Shown: positions 17,507 through 25,818 of the stretch, piece after piece | Layout of the letters: the number at the start of each line of letters is the position of its first letter | How positions within the stretch are numbered: the first letter of the stretch is position 1 | Assembly (NCBI RefSeq): GCF_017309385.1 | Contig: NZ_JAFJMJ010000004.1 | Coordinates: 434,001-498,000, forward strand | Source of the DNA: Amycolatopsis sp. 195334CR | GTDB lineage: Bacteria > Actinomycetota > Actinomycetes > Mycobacteriales > Pseudonocardiaceae | DNA length: 64,000 nt | Reading direction: 5' to 3' | Translations under genes and position numbers: made by a program | The notes under the pieces: model-generated | Databases searched by the model: none | Told to the model about the DNA's origin: nothing | What the model saw: only the letters and a program-made list of their open reading frames with translations

Positions 17507-18055
17507 CTACGGAAGGTGCAACCCCGCGCCGGACTGGTCAGCCGGCAGCAGGTGCGCGAGCAGCAGCTTGATCATCAGCAGCGGCCCGAACCAGGCCACC
17601 GCGGCCGGGGCCGGGGCCAGCCCGAGAACGGCGGTGAGCGCCAGCGCGGTCACCGCGAAGGCCACCGGCTGCCGCAGGCCGGCCGGCGCGAACTCGACGA
17701 GCACCGCGCCGGCCAGCACCGCCCCGTAGGTGGCCGCGGCCGTGGTCCAGCCGAAGCCGGGCACGGTGAGCGCGAGCACGAACGGGTGCACGTGGGCGGT
17801 GACGAACCCGAGGTGGTGGACCGCGGTGCGGCCCGGCCGGTGGAACCAGCGCTTGGCGGAGCCGGTGGCGTTGACCACGGCCCCGCCGAACAGGTCGAAG
17901 GCGATCACCACGACGACCACCACGGCCAGCGCGGGCAAGTGCGCGTCCACGGCCAGGAACAACGCCAGCACCGCACCGGCGGCGGCCGTGCCGAACCCGG
18001 CCGCCACCTCACCGCGGGTGGCGCCGGGCGCGATCAGGCGATCGACGAGCGTCAT
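17507..18055 (-). CDS. Integral membrane protein of unknown function
   Basis: Predicted membrane protein of 182 residues with about six hydrophobic helices and several loop histidines (WFHRPGRTAVHHLGFVTAHVH), a clustering that could bind metal or haem but matches no family I recognise with certainty. The ATG at 18055 is used; the GTG at 18073 is also possible. It lies 31 nt downstream of the secreted-protein gene and 14 nt upstream of the MerR gene, all on the same strand, so a short operon is plausible. Confidence 0.7.
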   Translation of the reverse strand: MTLVDRLIAPGATRGEVAAGFGTAAAGAVLALFLAVDAHLPALAVVVVVVIAFDLFGGAVVNATGSAKRWFHRPGRTAVHHLGFVTAHVHPFVLALTVPGFGWTTAAATYGAVLAGAVLVEFAPAGLRQPVAFAVTALALTAVLGLAPAPAAVAWFGPLLMIKLLLAHLLPADQSGAGLHLP

Positions 18056-18086
18056 CGGCTTCCGCGTGCTCACCCCGGCGATTCTG

Positions 18087-18620
18087 TCAGCCGAACGCGT
18101 TCCCGGTGACGTGGTACCCGCCCTGGTCGACCCGCAGGAACGGGATCGTGCTGGTGCACGGCAGGGTGTCGTGCTCGAACCCGCCGGTGCTCCAGCTCCA
18201 GCCGATGGCGTCGGGGGCGTGCCGGTTGTCCCGCACGCTGATCCCGACCCGGCGCCCGACCAGGTCGAGTCCCGGTGGCGCACCGGGCAGGTCCGCGCGC
18301 TCGATGATGCCGGTCACCACGCCCATCCCGTCCGCGGCGAGCGCGCAGTCGACGCGGCCCTCGAAGTCGGCGAACAACTGGCCGCCGGTGGTGAGGTGGT
18401 TGACGTGGAACCGCCCCGACGACACCCCTTCGGCCGATCGCCTGGCGTCCACGCTGAACCGCACCGGGTCACCCGGCCCGTTCTGGCCGGGAAGGTGCGC
18501 GCCCGCACTGCCGACCACCCGTGTCTCCTTCGGCGCCTCGGCCGCCACCCCCGGTGCCGCCCCGGCGGCCGCCGCCGCGACCACCAGCACCCCCAGTGAA
18601 ATCCTCGTTCCCTTGCGCAC
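18087..18620 (-). CDS. Secreted protein of unknown function
   Basis: Protein of 177 residues with a clear Sec signal peptide (RKGTRISLGVLVVAAAAAG, cleavage likely after VAA near residue 27). The mature part is beta-rich, with GRFHVNHLTTGG and GIIERADLPGAPPG, and a single Cys pair (VDCALAAD, LPCTSTIP) that could form a disulfide. The GTG start at 18620 has a strong GGGAGGA Shine-Dalgarno directly upstream and therefore decides the start. It looks like the repetitive-free secreted proteins of actinomycetes that carry FDAR-like (SVDAR) segments. Function unknown. Confidence 0.78.
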   Translation of the reverse strand: MRKGTRISLGVLVVAAAAAGAAPGVAAEAPKETRVVGSAGAHLPGQNGPGDPVRFSVDARRSAEGVSSGRFHVNHLTTGGQLFADFEGRVDCALAADGMGVVTGIIERADLPGAPPGLDLVGRRVGISVRDNRHAPDAIGWSWSTGGFEHDTLPCTSTIPFLRVDQGGYHVTGNAFG

Positions 18621-18761
18621 CTTGGTTTTCCTCCCTGTTCGGTGTGGGTCCACCTTGGCCGCCGGGACCGGCGGCCTTCCTCCCCCGCCGGAGGGAAGCC
18701 GTTCCCGCCCCGGCGGGAAAACCGGATGCGGGCGGGTCCCGCGATGGTGTGTGATCGGCCG

Positions 18762-19625
18762 ATGGCGATCTTGACGGGCAAGCCGGCGGCCGACGAGCTG
18801 GCCGAGGCGGTGCGCGTGCTGCGGGAGTGGCAGTACGACGGAGCACCGCATCAGCTGCACCCGGGGGATCTCGGCTGGTTCTGGCGCTTCGGCGAGGAGG
18901 CGACGGCCGCGGCGGTCCGGACCTGGAGCCGTGACGGGCGCGTCCTCGCCATCGGATTGCTGGACGGCGCCGACCTGTTGCGGGTGACCATGGCCCGCGA
19001 CGCGCAGCAGGACGGCGAACTGGCGCAGCACCTGGTCGACGACGTGATCGACCCGGACCGCGGAGTGCTGCCGGCGGGCCGTGTGGCGGTCGAGGCACCG
19101 AAGGGCGCGCTGGTCCAGGAACTCCTCGCCGGGCAGGGCTGGCAGGTCGACGAACCGTGGACGCCGTTGCACCGCGACCTCACCGAACCGGTGGCGGATC
19201 CCGGCCTGCGGATCGAGGTGGTCGGCCCGGAACTGGTGCCGGTGCGGACCGCCGTGCAGCGCTCGGCGTTCGGCGGGTCGACCTTCACCGACGAGCGCTG
19301 GCACGCGATGGCCGCCGGGGTCGCCTACGCCGACGCCCGGTGCCTGCTCGCCTACGACGGTGACGGCAACGCGGTGGCGACGGTGACGGTGTGGACGGCC
19401 GGGCCGGGAAAGCCGGGCCTGATCGAGCCGATGGGCGTGCACCAGGACCACCGCGGGCACGGCCACGGCCGCGCGATCACCATCGCCGCGGCGGCCGCGC
19501 TCCGCGAACTGGGGGCGTCGAGCGCGCTGGTGGCCACGCCCAGCTCCAACGTCGGTGCCGTGGCCACCTACCGGTCCGGCGGTTTCGAACCGCTCCCGGA
19601 GGTCTGGGACTACTACCGCGCCTAG
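18762..19625 (+). CDS. GNAT N-acetyltransferase (mycothiol-synthase-like architecture)
   Basis: Protein of 287 residues. The C-terminal half (about 150-285) is a complete GNAT domain with the acetyl-CoA loop in VHQDHRGHGHGRAI and the terminal SSNVGAVATYRSGGFEPLPE. The N-terminal half looks like a decayed second GNAT, as in MshD-type tandem acetyltransferases. The ATG at 18762 starts MAILTGKPAADEL; an ATG 18 nt upstream is also in frame, and neither has a good Shine-Dalgarno. The acceptor substrate cannot be told from sequence. Confidence 0.85.
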   Translation: MAILTGKPAADELAEAVRVLREWQYDGAPHQLHPGDLGWFWRFGEEATAAAVRTWSRDGRVLAIGLLDGADLLRVTMARDAQQDGELAQHLVDDVIDPDRGVLPAGRVAVEAPKGALVQELLAGQGWQVDEPWTPLHRDLTEPVADPGLRIEVVGPELVPVRTAVQRSAFGGSTFTDERWHAMAAGVAYADARCLLAYDGDGNAVATVTVWTAGPGKPGLIEPMGVHQDHRGHGHGRAITIAAAAALRELGASSALVATPSSNVGAVATYRSGGFEPLPEVWDYYRA

Positions 19626-19879
19626 ACCGCGATCGCCCCGGAGAACGGCGCGTCGACGTCGTCGATCACCAGCGGCGAGCCGATGAACAACGCGGCGGTG
19701 GTGAGGTGGAACAGGTTGCGCTTCACCGGGACCGAGCAGGCGAAGCCGCCGATGGTCAGTGCCGTGAACCAGAAGACCGCGTCCGGAATGGACGGACTAG
19801 CCTCGGCGAGCCTGGCCTGCCGCTTCACCGACCGTTCCTTGTCCGCCTGGACCAGCAAACGGTAGTCGGCGGGATTCAT
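19622..19879 (-). CDS. Small membrane protein, hypothetical
   Basis: 85-residue protein with a charged N-terminus (NPADYRLLVQADKERSVKRQ) and one or two hydrophobic helices (DAVFWFTALTIGGFACSV, LFHLTTAALFIGSPL). Its 3' end overlaps the acetyltransferase gene by 4 nt in convergent orientation. The clean alternation of charged and hydrophobic blocks supports a real gene, though no family is recognised and the Shine-Dalgarno is weak. Confidence 0.5.
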   Translation of the reverse strand: MNPADYRLLVQADKERSVKRQARLAEASPSIPDAVFWFTALTIGGFACSVPVKRNLFHLTTAALFIGSPLVIDDVDAPFSGAIAV

Positions 19880-19969
19880 CCGCCTGGTGCATCAGTGCAT
19901 GCGAAATCCTTGCTTGACCTCGCTGATCGGGGGCCCCAGAGTCGGGGTTCTCGACGGTGAGGAGACACG

Positions 19970-21445
19970 ATGAGGCGTCTGTCCGGGCTGACGGTCGCGG
20001 TCGCGGTGACCGGGTCGATGCTCACCACGCCGGCGGCGGCGTCGGATTCGTTCTTCGGTTACCAGCGGCCCGCGCGCCACGAGGTGCACAGCGAAGCGCT
20101 CACGGTGCCGCTGCGGGACGGCGGTCATCTCGCCTGCCGTCTGCACCGTCCGGCGGACGCGTCCGGGGAGCCCGCCGACGGCCGTTTTCCCGGCATCGTC
20201 TACGACTTCAACGCCTACGACAACCTCGACCAGCTCGCCGTCGACTCGGCGTTCTTCGTGCGCCGCGGCTACACCGTGCTTTCGTGCAACACCAGGGGAT
20301 CCGGTGATTCGCCAGGGCGCATCGACCCGTTCAGCGCGCGGGAACAGGCCGACAACTACGACGTGATCGAATGGCTTGCCGCGCAACCCTGGTCGACCGG
20401 CCGGATCGGCCAGATCGGGGTCAGCTACGGCGCCCACGCGGCCCTGCTCACCGCCACGCGCAAGCCGCCGCACCTGGAGACGATCATCCCGGTCAACGGC
20501 ATCTCCGACTGGTACGAGAACACCATCTACCGCGGGGGCATCTACTCCGCCCGCATCCGCGACTGGCAGCGCCAGGTCGCCCCGGACACCCTGCGCACCT
20601 ACGCCGAGCACCCGCGCTACGACGACTTCTGGCGCGAGCGCAGCGTGAAGGACCGATGGTCCGAACTGGACCTCCCGGTGCTGGAGATCAACGGCTGGAA
20701 CGACCGGTACCGCGGCGGCATGGTGGAGAACTTCCAGGCCCGCAAGGAAAACGTCTGGCTGGTGTCCGGACCGTGGGAACACGGCTGGCCGCCCGGCGGG
20801 GTGGGGCCCGGCGAGTACCTGGCGTGGTTCGACCGGTGGCTCGGTGTCCGGCACGCGCCGCTGCCGCCGGCGAAGGTCACCTCGTACGCGATGCACGGCA
20901 CGGGCTGGCAGACCTTCGCCGACTGGCCGCCGTCCCCGCGCACTACCCGGTACGCGCTGACCACCGCGGGCGGGCTGGCCAGGCCGGCGGGCGCGCCGGG
21001 CACCGGTCAGTACCGGGTCAACACCGAGACCAGCCCGGCCGAACCGGGGGAGAAGCTCACCTTCACCGCCCCGCCGCAGCGGCGCGACCTCGTGCTCGCG
21101 GGCAATCCGAAGGCGGAGATCGAGGTCGCGGTGACCGCCACCGACGGGAACCTGGCCGCCGTGCTGGAGGACGTCGCGCCGGACGGTACCGCGACCCGGA
21201 TCACCGCCGGCTGGCTCAAGCTCAGCCACCGCAACGGCCACACCGAACCCGCCGAGGTCCACTCAGGACGGTGGTACCGGACCACCGTGGACCTGTGGCC
21301 GGTGCACCACCGGCTGGCGGCCGGGCACGCGCTGCGCCTGACCGTGTCCAGCGACGACCACCCCGAGATCGACTCCGACGCCCCGCCCGGCGACGTCGCG
21401 CTACGCCTCGGTGCCGGTGGCTCCGCCCTCGTGCTGCCGTCGTAG
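19970..21445 (+). CDS. Secreted CocE/NonD-type serine hydrolase (X-Pro dipeptidyl-peptidase-like, S15)
   Basis: Exported hydrolase of 491 residues. A signal peptide (MRRLSGLTVAVAVTGSMLTT, cleavage near AAA-SDS) is followed by an alpha/beta hydrolase domain with Ser152 in GQIGVSYGAHAA, and a C-terminal jelly-roll domain from about residue 330 (RRDLVLAGNPKAEIEVAVT). This is the S15/CocE arrangement. A His in GPWEHGWPPGG is a good candidate for the catalytic base. GAGGAG precedes the ATG. Substrates in the family range from proline dipeptides to acyl esters such as cocaine and beta-lactam esters; this one is unknown. It converges with the transporter gene, separated by no bases. Confidence 0.88.
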   Translation: MRRLSGLTVAVAVTGSMLTTPAAASDSFFGYQRPARHEVHSEALTVPLRDGGHLACRLHRPADASGEPADGRFPGIVYDFNAYDNLDQLAVDSAFFVRRGYTVLSCNTRGSGDSPGRIDPFSAREQADNYDVIEWLAAQPWSTGRIGQIGVSYGAHAALLTATRKPPHLETIIPVNGISDWYENTIYRGGIYSARIRDWQRQVAPDTLRTYAEHPRYDDFWRERSVKDRWSELDLPVLEINGWNDRYRGGMVENFQARKENVWLVSGPWEHGWPPGGVGPGEYLAWFDRWLGVRHAPLPPAKVTSYAMHGTGWQTFADWPPSPRTTRYALTTAGGLARPAGAPGTGQYRVNTETSPAEPGEKLTFTAPPQRRDLVLAGNPKAEIEVAVTATDGNLAAVLEDVAPDGTATRITAGWLKLSHRNGHTEPAEVHSGRWYRTTVDLWPVHHRLAAGHALRLTVSSDDHPEIDSDAPPGDVALRLGAGGSALVLPS

Positions 21446-22696
21446 TCAGCGGATGCCGCGCGTGCGGTACCCGGCGGCGAGCGCGGCGATGCTGACGAAC
21501 GACACCGCGAGCAGGTAGTAACCGGGTGCGACCTGCGATCCGGTGCCCGCGATGAGCGCCGTGGCGATGGTGGGCGTGAACCCGCCGAAGATCCCGACCG
21601 CGGTGTTGTAGCTGAACGAGAGCCCGGTCGCGCGCGCCCACACCGGGAACGCGTCGGACATCACCGACGGCAGCGCGCCGAAGTAGGCCGCCTTGAGCAG
21701 CCCGAGGATCGTCATCGCCGCGGTGAGCGTGAAGAACGAGGGCACGGCGGTGACCCAGACGAACAGCGGCACCACGCTCACCCCGATCAGCACCGCCGCG
21801 GGCACCATGATCACCAGCCGGCCGAACCGGTCGGCGAGCAGCCCGACCACCGGCGTGCCGACGGTCAGGATCACCCCGGTGACGAGCAAGGCCACAAAGG
21901 ACAGTGAGTCGTCGAGGCCCAGTTCCTCGACCCCGAACGTGGGCAGGTACTGGAGGATGAAGTTCAGCGCGGTGGACACCACCAGCGCGCCACCCGCTAT
22001 CAGCAGCCCGCCCCAGTGGTGCCGGAACACCGACCGGATCGGTGACGGCGACGGCCCGGTTTCCTCGCGCATGGCGGGCGATTCGTCCACGTAGCGGCGG
22101 ATGTAGTACCCGACCGGGCCGATCAGCAGGCCGAACACGAACGGCACCCGCCAACCCCACGAGGTCATCGCCTCGTCGGACAGCAGCGCGGTGAGCGCGG
22201 CGGCGAACCCGGCCGCCATCAGCGTGGACAACCCCTGGCTGGCGAACTGGAAACTGCCGAGGAACCCCTTGCGCCGCTCGTTCTGCTCGACCAGGAACGA
22301 GGTCGCGGCCCCGAACTCGCCGCCCGCCGCGAACCCCTGCAGCAGCCGCGCGACGATGACCGCAAGCGGCGCGAAGATGCCCAGCGTTTCGTACCCGGGC
22401 AGGACGGCGAGCAGGAAGGTGCCCGCCACCATCAGCCAGATGGTCAGCATCAGCGCCTTCTTGCGCCCGTGCCGGTCGGCGTAGGCGCCGATGACGAGTC
22501 CGCCGAGCGGCCGGATCAGGTAGGTCACGCCGAACACGGCGTAGGCCTGCACGAGCTGGACGCCGGGATCGCCCTCGGGGAAGAAGGTCCGGCCGATGTA
22601 GCTCGCCATCAGCGCGTACACGGCCAGGTCGAACCATTCGAGCGCGTTGCCGATGGTGGCGGCCGCGATCGCGCGACGGGTGGACGTGGTGGTCAT
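21446..22696 (-). CDS. MFS transporter, metabolite:H+ symporter (MHS) family
   Basis: Proton-coupled importer of 416 residues with 12 predicted helices. MHS-family signatures are present: IGNALEWFDLAVYALMASYI in helix 1, GGLVIGAYADRHGRKKALML in the 2-3 loop and FAAGGEFGAATSFLVEQ in helix 4. Substrates of the family are organic acids, proline or betaine. It overlaps the upstream M20 peptidase gene by 4 nt, so the pair probably takes up and hydrolyses, or deacylates, an amino-acid conjugate. Confidence 0.92.
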   Translation of the reverse strand: MTTTSTRRAIAAATIGNALEWFDLAVYALMASYIGRTFFPEGDPGVQLVQAYAVFGVTYLIRPLGGLVIGAYADRHGRKKALMLTIWLMVAGTFLLAVLPGYETLGIFAPLAVIVARLLQGFAAGGEFGAATSFLVEQNERRKGFLGSFQFASQGLSTLMAAGFAAALTALLSDEAMTSWGWRVPFVFGLLIGPVGYYIRRYVDESPAMREETGPSPSPIRSVFRHHWGGLLIAGGALVVSTALNFILQYLPTFGVEELGLDDSLSFVALLVTGVILTVGTPVVGLLADRFGRLVIMVPAAVLIGVSVVPLFVWVTAVPSFFTLTAAMTILGLLKAAYFGALPSVMSDAFPVWARATGLSFSYNTAVGIFGGFTPTIATALIAGTGSQVAPGYYLLAVSFVSIAALAAGYRTRGIR

Positions 22697-24072
22697 CGGA
22701 CGGCCTGCTCGGCGAGCGCGTGGAACACGGCGGTGGCCAGCACGAGGCCTTCGCGGGCGATCGGCGCGAGCAGGTGCTCGTCGGGCGCGTGCTGGAGGCA
22801 ACCGGGGTAGGAGTGCGGGAGCCACAGCGCGGGCATGCCGAGGATCTCGGTGAACACGAAGTTGGGCAGGGAGCCGCCGATGTTGGGCAGCACGGCGATC
22901 GGCCCGCCGGTGACCGACTCCAGCACCCCGGCGGCCCAGCGCGGCCACCGGCCGTCGAGGTCCGTGCGGCTGGCCGGGAAGTCACCGGTGATCCGCACGT
23001 CGACCATCGGATAACCGTGGGCGGCCAGGTGTTCGGTGAGGATCCGCTCGGCGTCGCCGACCTCGGTGCCGGTGACGTACCGCAGTTGCAACGCGGCCCG
23101 GGCCCGGCCGGGGATGGCGTTGACGGGGCGGTCGATGTCGGCGGAACCGAGGGCGAGCACTTCGAGGGTGTTCCAGCCGTAGAGCCGTTCGGCCGCGGTC
23201 AGGCTCTCGTCGCCCCAGCCCTGGTCGGGGTGGGGATCGCCGGGGCTGTTCGCCACCTTGATCCCGGCCAGCGCCTCGCGGACCGCGGTGGGCAGGTCCG
23301 GTGGCAGGAGGCCGGGCACTTTGAGGCGTCCGTGCCCGTCGACCAGCGTGGTGATCGCGCCGGCCAGCGTGGTGGCGGGGTTGCGCAGGATCCCGCCCCA
23401 GTTGCCGGAATGGTACGAATCCGGCCGCAGGTCGGCGTCGAGTTCGAAGTTGAGCCCGCCGCGCGAGCCGAGGAACAGCGTCGGCGTGGCGGCGTCGAGG
23501 CGCGGGCCGTCGGAGGCGATCAGGACGTCGGCGCGCAGGGTCTCGCGGTGCGCGGCGGCGAACTCGGCGAGTCCCGGCGAGCCGATCTCCTCACCGGTTT
23601 CGAACAGGAACTTCAGGTTGAAGCCGAGCGAGCCCCGCTCGGCGAGCAGCAGGCGCAACGCGGTGAGGTTGACCAGGTGCTGGCCCTTGTTGTCGGCGGT
23701 GCCCCGGCCGTACCAGCGTTCGCCGTCGACATCGAGCGTCCACGGGGCGCGGCCGTCGCTCCACTGTCCACTGTGGCCGTCCACCACGTCGGCGTGGCCG
23801 TAGCACAGCACGGTCGGCAGCTCCGGTGATTCGACGCGGGTGCCGAGCAGGAACGGGCCGCCGGCGGGGTCCGGATTGGGGTGTTCGGTGACCGTACAGC
23901 CGAGGTCGGTCAGCAGCGGGGTGAGCACCTCGCCGAGGTATGCCTTGAGGGCAACGCGGCCACGTTCGGTGGTGCTCTCCGTCGGATAGCCGACGAGCCG
24001 GGCCAGCTCCTCGCGGAACGCGCCGGAGTCGACCTGGTGTTCGGCCTTCTGCCTGAGGTGGTGCGGTATCAC
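22693..24072 (-). CDS. M20-family metallopeptidase/dipeptidase
   Basis: Cytosolic dizinc peptidase of 459 residues. Ligands are His93 in CYGHADVVDG, the bridging Asp127 in GRGTADNKGQ, and the catalytic and metal Glu161/Glu162 in FETGEEIGS; a distal His is in LQHAPDEHLL. A lid/dimerisation domain occupies about residues 200-320. It begins at GTG 24072 with GGAG upstream. It is the first gene of an operon with the MHS transporter and divergent from a LysR gene. Members cleave dipeptides or N-acyl amino acids. Confidence 0.9.
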   Translation of the reverse strand: MIPHHLRQKAEHQVDSGAFREELARLVGYPTESTTERGRVALKAYLGEVLTPLLTDLGCTVTEHPNPDPAGGPFLLGTRVESPELPTVLCYGHADVVDGHSGQWSDGRAPWTLDVDGERWYGRGTADNKGQHLVNLTALRLLLAERGSLGFNLKFLFETGEEIGSPGLAEFAAAHRETLRADVLIASDGPRLDAATPTLFLGSRGGLNFELDADLRPDSYHSGNWGGILRNPATTLAGAITTLVDGHGRLKVPGLLPPDLPTAVREALAGIKVANSPGDPHPDQGWGDESLTAAERLYGWNTLEVLALGSADIDRPVNAIPGRARAALQLRYVTGTEVGDAERILTEHLAAHGYPMVDVRITGDFPASRTDLDGRWPRWAAGVLESVTGGPIAVLPNIGGSLPNFVFTEILGMPALWLPHSYPGCLQHAPDEHLLAPIAREGLVLATAVFHALAEQAVR

Positions 24073-24140
24073 TGGCTCGCTCCGGTGGTCGACGAGGCGG
24101 GGTCGCAGAGCAGGTTAAGCCGGTTTCGCGGGCACGACCA

Positions 24141-24177
24141 TTGCCGATTTTGTCAGCGAGCGTTCTACTATCGGCAA
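24141..24177. promoter_or_regulatory. Perfect 8-bp inverted repeat (candidate LysR operator)
   Basis: TTGCCGAT (24141-24148) and ATCGGCAA (24170-24177) form a perfect dyad with a 21-nt spacer in the divergent promoter between the peptidase/transporter operon and the LysR gene. The second arm ends just before the GGAGGAAAGG Shine-Dalgarno of the LysR gene, so binding could both activate the operon and repress the regulator. Assignment rests on symmetry and position. Confidence 0.5.
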
Positions 24178-24197
24178 ACCGGAGGAAAGGTCGGCCG

Positions 24198-25103
24198 ATG
24201 CAACTCCTGCCCGTGGGCCTGACGTACTTCGCCGAGGTCGCCCGGTCCGGTTCGGTCACCGAGGCGGCCCGCGCGCTGACCGTGGCGCCGTCCGCGATCA
24301 GCAGGCAGATCGCCAAGCTGGAGGCCGAACTGGGGGTGCCGTTGTTCGCCCGGCACCCACGCGGGATGACGCTGACCGACGCGGGCGCGCGGCTGCTCGC
24401 CCACGCCCGGCGCACGGAGGCCGAGTCGGCCGCGCTCATCGGCGAACTGCGCCACGCCGACGCGTCCGAGGCGCGGCGGGTGGCGGTGGCGTGCTCGGAG
24501 GGCTTCGGCAGGCGGATGGTGCCGCTGGCGATGGCGGAGTTCCGGCGCGCGCACCCGGAGGTGAGCTTCCAGCTCGACATCGTCACCCGGCAGGAGGCGA
24601 CGCGGCGGGTGGCCGAGGGGATCGCCGACGTCGCGGTGACCTACACGATCGGGCCGCAGCACGACGTGCGGGTGGAGTGCGCGGTGGTCACCGAGGTGGT
24701 CGCGGTGGTCCCTTGTGGACACGAGCTGGCCGGGCGGGACCGGCTCGGGCTGGCCGAGCTGTGCGCGTACCCGCTGGCGCTGGCCTCTTCGCGGACGAGC
24801 CAGCGCGAACTGTTCGACCTCGGGGCCCGGATGGAGGGCCTCGACGTGGCGCCGGTGCTCGTGTGCGACGGGCTGGCGCCGCTGTACGAGTTCGTCCGGG
24901 GTGGTGGCGGGATCGCGCTCGTCGGGGACCTCGGGGACCTCGGGGACCTTGATGGTGGCGACGGCGTGGCCTACGTGCGGCTGGACCACCCGGTGTTCCG
25001 GCAGCGCGAGGCGCAGGTGCAGACCATGCCGGGCAGGCGCCTGCCGTGGTCGGCGCGGCAGTTCACCGGCCTGCTGGTGTCGCGGCTGCAGGAACTCGGC
25101 TGA
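24198..25103 (+). CDS. LysR-family transcriptional regulator
   Basis: Regulator of 301 residues: HTH with SVTEAARALTVAPSAISRQI and LEAELGVPLFARHPRG, then the effector-binding domain. Start ATG 24198 with GGAGGAAAGG nearby. It is divergent from the M20/MHS operon and is its probable regulator. Odd feature: three exact 9-bp tandem repeats at 24922-24948 encode a repeated Gly-Asp-Leu in the loop after VRGGGGIALV, a region normally of fixed length, so copy number may vary among relatives. Confidence 0.92.
   Translation: MQLLPVGLTYFAEVARSGSVTEAARALTVAPSAISRQIAKLEAELGVPLFARHPRGMTLTDAGARLLAHARRTEAESAALIGELRHADASEARRVAVACSEGFGRRMVPLAMAEFRRAHPEVSFQLDIVTRQEATRRVAEGIADVAVTYTIGPQHDVRVECAVVTEVVAVVPCGHELAGRDRLGLAELCAYPLALASSRTSQRELFDLGARMEGLDVAPVLVCDGLAPLYEFVRGGGGIALVGDLGDLGDLDGGDGVAYVRLDHPVFRQREAQVQTMPGRRLPWSARQFTGLLVSRLQELG
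24922..24948 (+). repeat. Three tandem copies of a 9-bp unit inside a LysR gene
   Basis: TCGGGGACC occurs three times without mismatch. The repeat is in frame and encodes GDL units in the effector domain of the LysR regulator. Because the unit is a multiple of three, slippage would lengthen or shorten the loop without breaking the gene. Confidence 0.85.
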
Positions 25104-25160
25104 TCAGCGGAGGGCGTCCACCAAGGCGGCGCTTCGACACCGGGCACGGCCCGCGGACCG

Positions 25161-25721
25161 CTAGCGCGCCGGGCTCACCCCGGCGATCGCGAGGTCGAAC
25201 AACCGGTTCGCTTCGGCGGCGGGGTCGGGCCGGTGTTCCGTGGCCAGCACGATGCCGACGATCAGCGTGATCAGATCCGCGAGGCTGGTCCCCGGCTCGA
25301 CGGCGCCGTCCGCCACGGCGCGGTCGAGCAGCGGGCCGCCCGCCTCCTCCAGCGTCGAGGAGCACGAGTTCGCGCCCGCCGGGTCGGGCACGTCGTAGGC
25401 CAGCGCGGCGGCCAGCCCCCGCGCGGTGGAGCTGTAGGCCACCACCTCACCCAGCCACGCCAGCAGCGCCTCCCGGCTGTCACCCCGGCCCGCCAGTTCG
25501 CGCGCGCGGTTGCTCAGTGCCTCGATCCGCTGGTGTGAAACCGCTTCGAGCAGCGCGTGGCGGGTGGGGAAGTGGCGCCGCACGGTCGCCGAGCCGACCC
25601 CGGCCGTGCGCGCGATCTGCTCCAGCGAGGCGTTGGCGCCGTGCGCGGCGACCTCCTCCTCGGCCACCGCGAGGATCCGCGCGTAGTTGCGCCGCGCGTC
25701 CGCGCGCTGGTGCTCAGGCAT
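25161..25721 (-). CDS. TetR-family transcriptional regulator
   Basis: Repressor of 186 residues with a standard TetR N-terminal domain (NYARILAVAEEEVAAHGANA, SLEQIARTAGVGSATVRRHF, PTRHALLEAV) and a helical ligand domain. GGAGG precedes the ATG at 25721. It is divergent from an NmrA-like oxidoreductase gene across a 97-bp gap that contains a large inverted repeat. It is the classic arrangement in which the TetR protein represses both itself and the redox enzyme until a ligand appears. Confidence 0.92.
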   Translation of the reverse strand: MPEHQRADARRNYARILAVAEEEVAAHGANASLEQIARTAGVGSATVRRHFPTRHALLEAVSHQRIEALSNRARELAGRGDSREALLAWLGEVVAYSSTARGLAAALAYDVPDPAGANSCSSTLEEAGGPLLDRAVADGAVEPGTSLADLITLIVGIVLATEHRPDPAAEANRLFDLAIAGVSPAR

Positions 25722-25742
25722 GGGCTGACCTCCGTGTTTGCC

Positions 25743-25797
25743 AAGTGGCGGGCCCCGCCGTATCGTAGCGGAAGCTAAACGGCGGGCCCCGCCACTT
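25743..25797. promoter_or_regulatory. 19-bp near-perfect inverted repeat (candidate TetR operator pair)
   Basis: AAGTGGCGGGCCCCGCCGT (25743-25761) and its inverted copy ACGGCGGGCCCCGCCACTT (25779-25797) differ at one central base and flank a 17-nt AT-containing spacer. Each arm is itself nearly palindromic around GGCGGGCCCCGCC, so this may be two operators, one for each divergent promoter. Position between a TetR gene and its divergent neighbour supports this. Confidence 0.65.
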
Positions 25798-25818
25798 AGC
25801 TTCGAACCAAGGAGAACC

